Assembly (NCBI GenBank): GCA_023101885.1
Contig: JALPQD010000138.1
Coordinates: forward strand, 2,472,542 to 2,536,541
Direction of reading: 5' to 3'
From: Typhlomys cinereus
Taxonomy: Eukaryota > Chordata > Mammalia > Rodentia > Platacanthomyidae
Length of the DNA stretch: 64,000 nucleotides
The translations under genes and the position numbers were made by a program. Shown one piece after another: positions 29,720 to 62,498 of the stretch. Within the stretch, counting starts at the first letter, position 1; each line of letters opens with the position of its first letter. Under the pieces are notes generated by a model. That model ran no database searches and was not told where the DNA came from. It saw nothing but the letters and a program-made list of their open reading frames with translations.

Positions 29720-31789
29720 AAGTACCACACATATTGCACTTTTTGCCAAATGAAAATTTTACCTCACGTTTGTCTCACCAAAGTCTCTTCACGGAGCCCG
29801 GTTTACAAGATAACAAAGCTAAGGGTTACTGTACAGTAGTGTACACACTGCTGATGTGAGGCAGACAGGCAAGCACGTCAGTATTCAGTCACCCCTCATC
29901 AAGAGTGAGCCTAAGCTTTCTTAGTGTTACTGTGCATTTGCGAGGAGGAAACAGCTTGGGAACGTTCATGGGTTGCTGTTAGGGGACAGCAGCAGAGGTG
30001 ATCAGATGGGCTGACCACCAGACTCCATGTCCCCTCGCCAGCTTCTCACGCAGGAAACACTGATGGTCACAGAGCTCAGAGGCTGCTGCGGGGACGAGCA
30101 GGCGGAGCTCCCAGCAGGTCCGGGCAGATGGGTCTCGCTCTTCTTCCGACGGCTCTCCTCGCCATGGTCTGATTACTGCTGGTGCTTCCTGGCTTCTCTC
30201 CGCGGCTTTTACCCTTCCGTGGCCCCTAACTTCCTGCCCTAGCTCTAGGTCTCCTGGGCTAAGCAGCTCATGGCCCGGGGGTGGGGTGGGGTGGGGTGGG
30301 TGGAAGCTTATGCCAATCGGTTAGTGGTGCCATTCGTGCAGTCCTGAAACGAGCAGCCCCCACTTGCATTTTCATTTCCTCAGTATTATAGCGCTTCGGC
30401 AGTGTACTTGGGAAATCATACCTCCTCCAGCCTCAACAATGAAGCCCTGGTTCTAACTGGCTTAGGTGCAAAGCTTTAAAACAGAGATCTTAATGAAATG
30501 ATCTCTCAAATGAAGTGACGTTCTTTATCTCAGGAAATAATTGTCAGTATGAGGAATAAGGATCCACAAAAGAAACAAATTCATTCTTCCTGGATTTTCA
30601 CTGTGCTATGAAATCACGAAAATGACAGTCCCTCCTGCTACTCTTTCCACCTGATACCCAGAGTGTACCTCCAAGCACAGCGCCTTGGCCAAGCAGCCTG
30701 GAACCAGCGGGAGCCCAGCTAGACGGTCTGGCCAGCCACGAGGGCTACTTGAGTCAACGACGTTGGCACGGCTGGGCTGGGCCGGGGGCCAGGATGGCTC
30801 TCTGCGGACGTCCCATGCCTGGGCTTCCCTTGCCTGCCTGGACGCTTACTACAAAGGGGAAAGGCAACTGAGAGGTGTTTCTAGATGCAGCATCAGTGTG
30901 GCAGCTCTTCTTGTGCTTTATGGACGATGCTTTGTGCTTAGCGCATTCATCTGCTGATGGGACAAGCCACTCTAAAGAACAGAAATTATAGTTTTTATAA
31001 ATAATACTGAGTGATAACACCTGGATGTCACTCATGACCGATTACACATCACTTCTAGGTTTCTAGTTTAACTAGCTGTAGTATCTGTTTTTCACTTACT
31101 TTGATGAAGGAATTTTAAGGGTGGAGTTAGTAACATGTCGGCAGATGATATCTTAAATGGTTAACATATCTATGGTTCTCTGAATACTGCTGTAATACTT
31201 GAATGCTTCATACATGTAAGAGTTATGGGAAATTAGGAATGCTGGAGTGACTTTGGATTTAGCATGGACATATGGAGACTTGGTTCTATATGAGAGAAAG
31301 AAAGAATGATGGGATGGAGAAGGCACGCACTACCACTTCACATGCTTAAAATGTGTAAGCCTCACATGAAACCATCCAAATACACAAAGCCCAGTGAGCT
31401 ACTAACAACAGGTAGCAGAAACTGAAAGGGCTGCTGCAGTGTAGAAAGACAGGAAGGCTGAAGTCTCCTTTGGAGACTGCTTCCAGCCCAGAGCTGTGCT
31501 GTGGACACGTCTTTGCTTCCTGTTCCAGTCACCACCGCGCAGGGTCTCCTGCTGGCTCTAAGGTCACACCCTGAAGCCCTGAGTACATTCTGGCACTGAT
31601 AACCCATGGGTGCCTTTGAGGAAATGCATCACTTGCTCCAAGACAGAAAACTGTAGGTTTCAGGGGTCAGTACAAGCTGCTATTTAGTGGCCCCCGAAAC
31701 AGTGTCTGCCTCCTTGCTTTATGACGGTTTGGGGGACAGTCTGTGCCAGTGGCTAAAAACTTACTTAAGATTCAGTGACAAAACACAAC

Positions 31790-31795
31790 TTTATT
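31790..31795 (-). promoter_or_regulatory. SIK2: SIK2 poly(A) signal, candidate proximal site
   Basis: AATAAA on the SIK2 strand (in GGGGAAATAAAGTTG) about 475 bases after the stop codon. Use of this site would give a short 3' UTR that does not overlap PPP2R1B. Confidence 0.4.
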
Positions 31796-32269
31796 TCCCC
31801 GTGCATTGAATCCCACTATGTATTCTTGATTTCTCCTTGACACGATATGCTGCTGCTTGGCTTCACTGAAGCACGTTACCTTTCTGTCCTGCTTTATACA
31901 TGGACTTAGGTACACCTTCCTGCCGCTAGCAGGGCTTCCCTTGGTGGCGAGGTATATAAAATTAGGTCTGAGTATTGCCATCTTATACAAAGATTTGCTG
32001 CTGCTCCCCTGGACAGTTTGCTCCACTTTACCCAAGGGCACAAGCTTTAGCCTCCAACTAAGTACCAGTCCTTGCCACAGAAAATTCTGTGGTGGGACAG
32101 AGGCAGGAGACACCTCCGCTCCTACCAAGGCCTCTGACGCCAGTTGGGAAATTTGATTTTTCCCACTATGGAAAAGGCAAGAAAATATGTTCTGAATTTA
32201 AAAAGCTGGAACTGAAATAGGATCATACAGTCTGCCCTCACTAGCTCCACCTCACTTCCCGTGCTAAGA

Positions 32270-51846
<19,577 letters not shown>

Positions 51847-52078
51847 CTATTGAGATGGAAATAAGTGTTACTTTTATTTGTGCTCTCAAGCTACCTGCAT
51901 TTTCTGCAATACATTTTGTAGTATGCTATTACTATCATTTTCTTTGAGAGGATGACATCTATCTTCTTGTGATATTTCCTACTGATTAGCATAATGACAA
52001 GCAAACAGTAAATAACAAATCTTGCTGATGCAAAATAAGTGAAGCACTGGAAAGCAACTTTAAACCATCTTTTTTCCC

Positions 52079-52186
52079 TTTTTTTGAGGCAGAGTCTCAT
52101 GATTTAGCTCAGGCTGGCCTTTAACTCATGTCTTGCTTCATCTTCCCAAGTGCTCAGACTGTACCATGAGCCACCACACCCAGCTT
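52079..52186 (-). repeat. B1 SINE, reverse
   Basis: TTTTTGAGGCAGAGTCTCAT, CAGGCTGGCCTTTAACTCAT and AGCCACCACACCCAGC are characteristic of a reverse B1. Confidence 0.75.
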
Positions 52187-54790
52187 TTAAACCACACGAT
52201 TTTAAATCAAAGGCGATTTGATAATCATAGAACTGAAATTACCAAATAATTAAAAAAAAGATTTTTACCCATGTGGTCTGTGAAGAAAGAGACAGATGAG
52301 TAACATGGTTCATCTCTTTCAGGAGATAGGTATAGAGTTTCTCAAGTAATAACTCCCTAAATGTGGCCACATACATCCTGCTTTAGGCAGACACCCATCT
52401 GAACATAAACATATGATGGCATATAGCCTGGCCACTGCCTACCTATCACTACTGCCACTTAGATGCCTGAGAAATGCAGTGGCATTGTATTTCAAAATAG
52501 CTCCAAATCTGCTCCTTATAAACTTAGTCATACTGAACCGACAGCTCTGATAGCCAGAATGCACTCCATAAACACTGTACTTAAATTCCTTTAACATGCA
52601 CATACACAGATATTTAGTATCCTTTGTTACAGATGCAAGTTTAACGTGTTGCTAAGTATACAGTCTCATGTGCACACTCCAGAAACAGACTCTTGATTAT
52701 TGTGTAGGTTCTACTTACACTGTCTTGTGTTATACGTCTTAGAAGATCAGGCCCTGCCCTCAACAGGTGCACACAGCCTAAGTGGGGCCTCAGTAGAATC
52801 CAGTCACCCAGCCAGACTGGCTTTGGGACTAGGGTTAGCTAGCATCTATGAGCCTTCGTTTTCTCCCCTGTAAAGCCAGAGTGACAAACACACCTAGTTG
52901 TGTGTGGGTCAGTGTTTTAATGTAAATTGCTGGTTTGTACCTTGAAATCACACATACTGGAACCCAGCCTGCAGACATAAGAACAGGCAGGCACTAAGAA
53001 TAGTACAGTAGCCTTGTACCAGTAGATCTGTACCAGTGAGGATAAAATGAGACTAAAGATATAAGAATGCCTGGAACACAGACACAAAGTGTCAGCACTT
53101 TTGAAATCACTACTACTGACAAAAGGTCCCAAGGAAGTACATAGAGGGTACAAAGTGTGGCTGGAGCAGACGAGAAAAGAGGGTGTTGTGGGAGGCGATC
53201 AGACAGCTGTGGGTGACTATGGAGAATGAGGCCTGTAGAAACCAGTCACAACCGCCCTTCAAAGAAACCTCATTTCACCTGGCATTTCACTTTCCAAAGT
53301 CTTCCTGGAGGGTCTTTACCTTCTCTAGCATCCAGTCACCTCACAACTCATTTCTAAATTTCTAGAAAAACTGCATTCTTGAAAGAGTCAAGAATTTGAT
53401 ATTTAAATTTCATCTGAAGAGGAAGAAGTTAATTTCACTCACATAGAAAAACCTGAAAAGCTCTGGGATGTTTGTTTGGGGAGCTTGAACCAGGTACAAT
53501 GATGAAGGCACTTTGAACCACAACCACAGGATGAATATCAGCGTAAGCTGAAGACAGTCTCAGAACAGCATTGCAAACTTTCACTGTCTTAAAAAACTAG
53601 GTAGGACTACTTCATTCTGAGCCTTCCATACCCTGGGAGAAAGGCACCCCATTATGTGGCCTTGGCTCTCTCACTGGTACACTTTGAAGTAACAGAGCAA
53701 GAACTGGTGAGGAATTGCTATGTCTCGGGGAGTCCAGGCAGAGAACCTATTCAGTCATGATAAGAGTTGCATTAAGTGGACTCCATTTCCCATACGCAAC
53801 TGAAATGGGAGTTTAAGAAAGAACAGGCTAAGGAACACGGAAAGACAAACTCACTAAGTTACTAGTTTAACACTTGTAGAGGTCTCTCAACCTTTGCCAG
53901 AGCACTTCTTAAACTGTTCTGTAACGAACTGATGAATGCATTAAGAATTAAGAAGAAAAAACATACAGTGCCTCCTGCACACGTGTCGTGCATTCCCAGC
54001 TTACCCTCATCTCTCACAGAGCTTCACTGCTGGGGGTATCTAGGCTCTCTGGGATCATCTTTGTAGTAACTCACCAAGGAAGCTTATTTGAGAGGACGTG
54101 AAGGCAGAAAGTTAAGTGTCCTGCCAGAGGTCATACAGCCAGTCATTACACTGCAGGCACGTATGAATACACCTTTATGTTCCTCCTGGCACAGTGAATT
54201 GTAGCTATTTCTGACCAAGCTAGTAACTGTCAGGTTTAAGAAGTAGCAATGGAAAAGCACTCAAAAAATAAAAGTCTTTATATTTCTCCACAGGAATGTG
54301 GATAATTCAGAGCCTACAGATTCTTTCAAAGCATATGCTGAGGAGGGGTGATCAGGTGCATGAAAATGAGTCTTCTGTAGGTTATGAAAATGGACTTGCA
54401 ACTACCTTTGAGTGTCCCTGGGGGGTTGGGTACAGAATCCCCAAAGGGTACCAAAATATACAAATGTTCAGATCTATCATGTAAAATGATGCAAAATTTA
54501 CATATAACCTATGCACTTTTCTCCTATACACTTTAAATTGTCTCTGGATTATTTACAATATTTACTAGGACATCCAAATTGCTACAAGTCTGGACTGTTT
54601 TAGGGTATAATAGCAAGAAAAAAGTCTGTGCAGATTTACTAAGGTTCAGTTTTCCCAGATCTCAGTGCTAGGACCCATTAGCAACACTCTAACACCCTCA
54701 CGGGAAGCACTTTCCACCTGGGGTCGCCTGGGTTTCAGGATGAGGAAAGCCACAGATGTGAGCGCCCGCTGGATTCCTGTCCCAGCATGC

Positions 54791-55480
54791 TGTCTTAGTT
54801 ACCTTCCTGTTGCTGTGATCAAACACCCTGACCAGGGGCTGGAGAGGTGGCTCAAGGGTTAAGCCTCTGCCTTGCAGGCAGAAGGTCCTGAGTTCGGATC
54901 CTAGACCCCACGTACAGACGGCCAGGCGGACGCGGGGCAGCCTGCGTTTCCGGTCCTGGTAGGGCGAAGCCTGTGAATCCCGGGGCAGAGTAAATGAGGA
55001 GGTGGAAGCGTCCATGGTGGTTCCCGAATTCGTCCGTGGTTCTACACACACATACACACACACACATATATACACACACGCGCACACATGCATACACGCA
55101 CAATTGAATAAAAAAAAAAAATTTAAAAAACACCCTGACCAAAGCAACTTAAGAGAGAAGGGGTTTATTCTGCTTCACAGTTTAGGGGGACGGTTCATCT
55201 TGGTGGGGAGTTGAGGCAGTCGGAGCTTGAGGCGGTTGGTAACATGGCATCTGCAATCATGGACAGATCGATGAACGCACTCACTAAAGTTTCCATTCTC
55301 TTCTTTATTAGTCCAGATGCCAGCCAGAGAATGGTGCTGCTCATAGTGGAATGGTCTCCCACCCATATCAACCAATGCAATCAAGGTAACTCCTCACAGA
55401 CACGCTCAGAACCTATGTCCTAGGCAATTCTAGATCACTATTGTAATTACTGGCTAACAATTGATGCCAACCATCACACT
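54791..55480. repeat. Older rodent interspersed repeat interrupted by SINE-A
   Basis: TTACCTTCCTGTTGCTGTGA then CACCCTGACC, followed after the SINE by AAAGCAACTTAAGAGAGAAG and GGGTTTATTCTGCTTCACAG. This resembles a dispersed rodent repeat of the GTGATAAAACACCATGACC type. I cannot assign its class with certainty, and the right boundary is approximate. Confidence 0.5.
54835..55127 (+). mobile_element. SINE subfamily A, nested in an older repeat
   Basis: Starts GGGGCTGGAGAGGTGGCTCA. The perfect 14 bp duplication AAACACCCTGACCA lies at 54821-54834 and 55128-55141. The interrupted sequence reads on across the insertion as one older rodent repeat. Confidence 0.88.
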
Positions 55481-55577
55481 AACCAATTCATTCAGGTCTT
55501 CAGCAAAAATATGAATGTGACATATGTGTTAGCTATTGGAGAAACACATAGTCCCACAGAACCAGACAGATCTGAAG

Positions 55578-55836
55578 TCATTGTGTGTGTGTGTGTGTAT
55601 CAGAGGGCACTGTGTGTCCCTGTGAAGGACCAAGGGTGACTTCAGGAATCATCCTGGATTGCTTCTACCCCCTTCTTGCCTCACTCTGGGACTTCCCAGG
55701 CACTGCCCACCAGAACTAGAGGGGCAGGCAGCTGCTATTTCCACCTAGTGTTTTTTAATTACATGGAACCAAGGATTTGAACTCAGGAACTTCTGCTTGT
55801 GAGGCAGTTTTAACCCCAAGCCATCTCTCCAGCCCT
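55578..55836 (-). mobile_element. SINE subfamily B, reverse
   Basis: (TG)n, CAGAGGGCACTGTGTGTCCC, GGGTGACTTCAGGAATCATC and head GCCATCTCTCCAGCCC. About 450 bp right of the nested SINE-A. Confidence 0.77.
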
Positions 55837-56044
55837 GCTTTGTACTTTTTAAACCCTTTTTCTTTTGAAATAGCTTTAGACTTCTGAAAGTTACAACAGT
55901 TAGTTAAGGGACATTCCTAATACCCTACATTTAGCCTCCCCTAATGTTACCACATTATATAACATCAAGACTAAGAAAGCAACACTGATTTAATACTACC
56001 ACTGCTCATTGGGGTTTTCATGGATGTGCTAATTTTCTTCTTTC

Positions 56045-56355
56045 TGTGTGTGTGCACACATGTGCATGCTTGCAGGTCACAAGCACATGTGTGTATGTGT
56101 GGAGGTCTGAAGTGATAGTGGGAATCAAACTTAATCACACTTTCACTTTATTTACTGTATTTCACTTTATTGGAGGCTGTGTCTTTAATCAAATATAGGC
56201 TCAAACACGGCTAGTGTTGCTGGCCAGCCAACTTGCCCTGGGCATTCCCAGCTCTGTCAAGGCTAGAGTTGCAAGCTGCCATACTCACCCGGGGATCCAA
56301 ACTTCAGGCACCTTGCTTGCACAGCAAGTGCTTTAGCCTCTGTGCCAAGCCCCAG
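56045..56355 (-). repeat. B4-like SINE, reverse, with TG-rich start
   Basis: GTGTGCACACATGTGCATGC, GGATCCAAACTTCAGGCACC and AGCAAGTGCTTTAGCCTCTG resemble a reverse ID-tailed composite SINE. Confidence 0.45.
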
Positions 56356-59300
56356 TGCTCTCTCATAAGTCAGTAGTTCATGATGTATTTAGTATCAATG
56401 TCTCATCTCTTTTAGTCTTCTCCAAGTTGTTAATTAAGTTCCTTAGTCTCTCTCTATTGTTCATGATCTTGATGAGTACTAACTACTCTTGTATTTTGTT
56501 GACTACCTTGAGTCTCAAACTGGGTCTTTCGGATGAAGATATAAAACTCTTTGGGAAGAATAGACTAAGGTGATGTGCTTATCCAAGTGTGCCACAAAAG
56601 CAGTCACATGGTATTAGATTTGCTTCTTGGTGAGGTTTGACTTTAAGGTGGTATCTATGTAGTTTCCCCATTATAAAGCTATTGACTTCCTCTTGTAATT
56701 AATGCATGTCTTTTGAAAAGACACATTGAGACCGCATATCTTGTTTCCTATGCTTGAACATTTACTGAAAAATCTCAACTACACAGTGACTGCCTAATGT
56801 TCCAATGGAGAGCTGTAATTTCATTTTTTTGCTAAAGAATAGACATATTATGTGTTTATGAGTACGATGTGTTGTTCTGGTATGTTTACATTGTGGAATG
56901 ACTGAATCTTACTGTTGACAAACTTATTCTTTTACCTCATTAGTTATAATTCCTCTGTAAGGAATAATATATTATTGTATTATATATTACTATAAATAAT
57001 TATTTTACTCTGAGCATAACTGAACACTATCCATATTTATTCTTATGCTTTCAGCTACTAAGTGCTAATTCACATTGATGCTAAAGTCTTTTCAGATTGT
57101 TTCCATATTTAAAATTTTCTTTTATTTTACTTTAAGCACGACCTTATCTTTCGGCACCAGACAGTCTTCTAAGCTTGCCTTGTATTTCCCTGTCCCAGTC
57201 TTCTGCCACCTCTTCTGTAAAATGCTACCACTGCTTTTATTGAAGACCAGTATTTAGAAAACAAGAGTAGGCTTTAGATCTGTTCATTAATCGCCAAGTA
57301 CACACCATCTATGAGTAACCAGAACAGGTTCAAATACAGGTCAAGTGTTCTTCTTTAGAAGTACGACAGATGTCCCAAGCACGCCACTAACTGCAAACTT
57401 AACCTAACTGAAAATTGTAGATAAAACTGTTAGATACCCAGGATAGATCCTTGCCATTGAACAGATGAGAGATTTAAAAATTTGTCCTTGAACTGGATTA
57501 AGTTGACAATGATTTATTCATAGTATCCTAATCAAGTGAATGGGAAGTACGAGGATTTTTACAGAGATATGTCCAAAATGTATACTGACATTGACTTTAG
57601 GAGCATATACTCATTTTAAAAGTGCATAGTGTGTTAAATAGATAATTTTGTCTTTTTACGTCAAGATGATACATGTTTCTCTCCCCACGATACTAAGACA
57701 TGTACTCTGAGGTTTTAACTGCATAATGGTTATGAAATTTCTTTGAGTATTTATAGTCTCTCATTTGTTTAAATGTGGGTTATATAGAAGCCAAAGAAGA
57801 TATGACTTGGGCTAGCCTTTAACCACAGATCAGTTATGGACTCTCGTGAAGATCAACAAGGCCTCAACAACTGAGCAGAGTAATTAACTTGAATCCAGCC
57901 AGTACAGACCACAGTATATCCGACCACATATTAAACTGCTGTTGTTTTCTGCTCTGCATTTTGAAAGATGACTATCCTTTATCTTCCTGACCACAAAACC
58001 CATTGTTACTGCTATCTCTAAATGACAAGAATGACCCACCAGTGCCCAAGCATCATTAGCAGATGAACAACAGAGGCTTTCAATGGGTAAAAGAGCTGCT
58101 GGTTATGATCACCATCTAATGATACTTTGCTGCTTGTGGGACTGACACAATGAAATAGGCCAAACATAAAGTACACTTGAAGAATTGCTATTGTAGATTC
58201 AGACTCAATAAGGCCCGAGATACCAAGTTTTAAAACAAGTTCTGAAGCGATGTCATGATGCTGGTCCCTAAAGCACTGGAACACCAAGGAACAAAAACAT
58301 CAAAAGTTATACATAAGATAAGGAGGATGCTTATCAGCTTTGTCAGCATTTACTCTTGCAAAATAATAACTGCAAAACACTTCAGGGAGAAACTGTTAGG
58401 TAAACTAAATCATTTTTTAAAAGAAGGAAAACAAAACATTAGAAATCTGTCTTCAAGCAAAGAAAAAGCAAATAATTTCCATAAACTACAACTAAGGCAA
58501 ATTTTAATTTTCAGCAGTGTGCTATAATATTTAATATAAATAATTCTCTTCCTGAGCAGCAGATGATTTAGGGTTAAATTTAGCCTTGTTTCTCATATTA
58601 ACCAGAATTTAGCTCTCCAGGCTTGCTGAGGAGGTTCGCAATCTTTGCAATTACAGCAGGATGAAGATAACAATCAAGGAAGCCAGCACCAAGAGCAAAA
58701 GGTTCGAAGCTGACTCACTGTACAACTGAAGACCTGTCAGCCAGCACTGACGTCAACCCACACTTTGCTGCCCACCAGCAAGGAGGAGCCATTTGCACCA
58801 TTCACTTCAAACACCAGTCATTCTCCCTGTCTGACAGGACCACACGGGAATAATCACAAGCAGCTGCAATGAAATCTGATCCTGCTGACTAGAATGAGCC
58901 ATCTATTTGTCCCATGGGGAGTCCAAGGAGCTAGGAAACAAATAAACAATGCTCTTCAGGGTCTGAGGGAAAGAGGTGGGAGGGAAGCAAAGGTCTCAGA
59001 GCTCCCAACAGTCTGGGCTGGAGACGCAGGGGCCGTTGTGCTGCTCATGAAAGGCTACTTCTCATTTTGCACGACACAACAAATGCAAGACATCAACAGA
59101 CATTTCTCCAATAAATCCTGCCTTCGCCGCCTCAGTCTGTTCTTGGTTCTAGGAATGAGACTGGAGCTGTCTACATTAACACCTTCCCTGAGGTCTTCTA
59201 GCCCACAGCAAGGCTGGCAGAAGCAATGGCAGCGATGATGGTCTGCCAATGAAGCCAGAAAGGAGGCTTTTTTCTTGAACTAAAGACAAGTGACTCATGA

Positions 59301-59600
59301 TGTACAGGCCAAATTATTCAGATTAATTAGACATTACTAATTACATTTAAAGTTACGCTTAGAGGAAAGCAATTTTCATCACATAGATAATTTCAAATGT
59401 AAGTGATAAAATTTTTCTTTTTCTTTTACAATTTGTATTGATAAGGCTTTAAGGCTGGCTGATTATTCTAAAATGTGCTGAAGGGGTAGATGGCTACCGA
59501 AGTTTTAAGACTTTGTTTTCACAGGCAATCATTTAAACTCTGAATATAAATGACAATCACTTTTACTGAGTGTTTACATAGTACCAGGAGCCTTAATTGT

Positions 59601-60184
59601 TTTTTTTTTTTTTATTATTTCAGCTCATACAAACTTATTAGGTACACCAGTTCCCTCCCTCCCTCCTCCTCCCCCCGTACCTCCTGCTCCCCCTCCCCAC
59701 CCCTCTCCCTCCCCATCCCCCAGTGCCTCCCACCCCAATTCCCAGAGAGTCCTTTCTTGCGCATGTCTCATTTTCCTCTGGGCCCTCCTCTCCGATGACG
59801 TACAAGGACCCAGTGGCCTTTCCCGAACCCTTTCCCGTGTTCCCCTTAGGTATAGGAACACTGCTGTGGCTGCCAATCCTTTGCCTCCAAGGATCTTGGT
59901 GCCTTTTGCAGATGCTAGACTTTTTGAGGTCAACAGTGTGTTGGACAATGCGCAGGGCATGCAAAGTCCAATTATGATTGCTTCAGCCCTAACTAGTATA
60001 GAGTATCTTACATATCATTGCTCCTCCCATCCTTATGCTCTTACACTCTTACCGCCCCCTCTTCCGCAAATTTCCCTGAGCTTCAAGATGGGGAGAGACT
60101 AAGCTGGCCTAGTTCTAGGTGGTTGATATAGAGTCTCTGAAGTTCTGGATTGTGGTTTGTTGATTTTCTTTTGCAGTTTTGCTG
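59601..60184 (-). mobile_element. 5'-truncated L1 fragment with 16-bp target-site duplication
   Basis: A T run at the left (the A-tail of a minus-strand element), then a C/T-rich tract and about 500 bp of sequence ending TTTGCAGTTTTGCTG. It is flanked by a perfect 16 bp duplication, CAGGAGCCTTAATTGT, at 59585-59600 and 60185-60200. The size, tail and pyrimidine tract fit a dead-on-arrival L1 3' end. Confidence 0.75.
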
Positions 60185-61530
60185 CAGGAGCCTTAATTGT
60201 AAATATTTTATAATACTTAAACAGGGGAGCATATACTAGGCACTGTTTTAAGGACTTTGGAAACATTAATACAAGTAACAGCTACTAGGAGATATGAACT
60301 TGTATCACCCCCTATACAGATAAGGGCAATGACAACAGTTAGGGCATGTCTCCAAGGCCACGAAACTCTAGGTGGCAGTGCCAGAATTCAAGCCAAGATG
60401 AATTGGTTCTTACCAACTGTAGGCACAGTATTGCCTCCCTGTCTTTAATAACCACTAATCTCTACACTGTCACTGAAAATGAGACTAATCTGTATTTAAT
60501 ACCCTGACCCAGAAAGGTTAAATGATCAGCCCAAGGCCATCATCACATGGGCACAACCAGACTCTGCGCCATCTGCTACCAGGCTTACATTTTACACGAA
60601 GTCCTGTTTGAATTGTGTTGTTCTGAAAAGTTCCTTTAAGTAATTAAGATACTTGAATCCTTTTTTCTTTATCCATATTCTTTTAAGGCTTTATACATGA
60701 CTGCATGTCATTTTTACCTGAATCAGTCAATCCCCTACTTTCTCCAACTACAAACTTTCTTCTTCCCACCAGTCTCCGTCCAGCTCTTGTGTCCTTCTGT
60801 GTGTATGTCTTACTAAGCTCCAGTTGGGTTACTTCTAATGATGTGTGTTTGGTGTTTGCTGGAGCAAGGGTGATATACCACTAGGCATGTATTTGAATCT
60901 TTTAAGTATTTATTATAAAATTCTCAGCATAGGAAAGTTGGAAAATAAAACTAACTGTAACTCACCTTAAAAGCTGAATGAGTATCACAAGCTAAAATAG
61001 CTAAAATAGCTAGAAGGAAATAGTGCTGTGACTAGCTTTCAGCCTTCGCTCTGAACGCCCAAACACCCATTGCACCCAGGTGATGGGGAACGGGGTGGGT
61101 GAACCCACAGATCTCATACTGATTATCACACAGGGGCCAGTACTAGGAACTCACAGCCGTATTTGTGTAGCTATTAAAACTAACCCTGCCTCGACATCTA
61201 ATCTATTTTCTGTCTTACAAACATTTTAAATGCAAACCTAGTTTTACTTTGTTCTTGTTTTCACTTTCAACATAGATGGTTAAGAAAAGTTTACTTATAA
61301 CTGCTTATTTAACAATTAAAGAGATATTCACAAGTAAAAGAGGTTTAAAAAGTTGATTTGAGCAGTAATTAATTTTGTATTTTATCTTAGGTTTAGATTT
61401 TTCCCCATATGGTTCCGTCTATCCTGTGTTAGGGGTAGGTGTTAGATTATGTTCTTAAAGGTAAGCAGGACATAAAGAAGTTAGAAAGTCTACTGGAAAA
61501 TAAGTCTTTAAACAGTACATCTAAGCTTCG

Positions 61531-61557
61531 TAAACAAACAAACAAACAAACAAACAC
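61531..61557. repeat. (AAAC)n microsatellite
   Basis: About six copies of AAAC in SIK2 intron 4. Confidence 0.9.
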
Positions 61558-61574
61558 TAAAGCTTTACATATTT

Positions 61575-61740
61575 GTAGTATGTGGTATGTGTGGTATATG
61601 AGGTTGCACCCCCGGAGGTCAGAAGGCAACCTTCAGAAGCTGTTCTCTCTTTCTACCCAGGGGCTCCTGGGACAGAGCACAGGTTGTCTGGCTCCGCAGC
61701 AAATGCCTTTCCTTGTTGAGACATTCCACTGGCCCATGTG
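61575..61740 (-). repeat. B3-like SINE, reverse
   Basis: GGAGGTCAGAAGGCAACCTT and GCAGCAAATGCCTTTCC resemble the reverse of a B3 element. Confidence 0.5.
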
Positions 61741-62498
61741 TGACCTCTGTATGGTGCTTTCGCCATCTGGCCCCTGACTACTGTCTAGACACTTTTCCTG
61801 CCATCCTCATTGCTACTTAGCACACCAGCAGCAGAGGCTGGTGGCCCCTTTCTAGAAGCTACCCTAGAGTTCTCACTGGCCCTCAGCTTTGTGCACACTG
61901 AGCCGTGTGCACAGAGCAGTCCAGCTGACCCCTTCCGTCCTCCCTCTCTTCCTCTGCTTACTCCCAGCCCTACCACAAATACCTTCTTGTTAATCAAATC
62001 TCAGCAAATAATTTCCCTGATTCATTCACTCAGAGTTAGCTTTTCTCCTAGCCTCATGGCCTTGAAAACAATGATTGGTTTGTGTTATATTTACTTTTTA
62101 AAGGTTCAATTCTTTAACTCCCTGGAGTGAGAACAGAGTGAAGCTTTTTTCAAATGCTTTTTCTTTAAATGTGTGCAGCTCCAGGGCTTGGCCCCAGAGC
62201 ATAACAGATGTTTAACAGACACTTGCTGAAACTTGTGGCTAGGAGTTATACGGATGAGAGAGAACCAAGCGGGAGCAAGAATATACCTGAGAGCTTAGAA
62301 AGAACGTGGAGTGTGCACATCTCCATGTGCGAGGGCTGGGTGCAGTGACACACAGGGCCATCTGAGAACGATGGAAGGCAGAATCCCTTGGGGTAATGAC
62401 ATGGCCTGCCTGCAGACAGCAGCACTGTGCAGAGACCTAAGCTTGCAGGTCAGTACATGTTGCCTGTGTTCTATTCACAAGTTATTTAATAGGTAATA

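Larger units (their letters stand above)
26930..32269 (-). other. SIK2: Inferred SIK2 3' UTR, about 5.3 kb
   Basis: No SIK2 coding sequence lies left of the stop codon at 32270-32272. On the minus strand, AATAAA occurs near 31790, 27037 and 26944. The last is part of a well-formed 3' end: AAAATAAAAACTTG, then a T-rich and G-rich downstream stretch. Almost no SINEs fall in this interval, unlike the flanking introns, as expected for selected UTR sequence. It contains the long-isoform PPP2R1B terminal exon antisense. The distal end is an inference. Confidence 0.55.
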
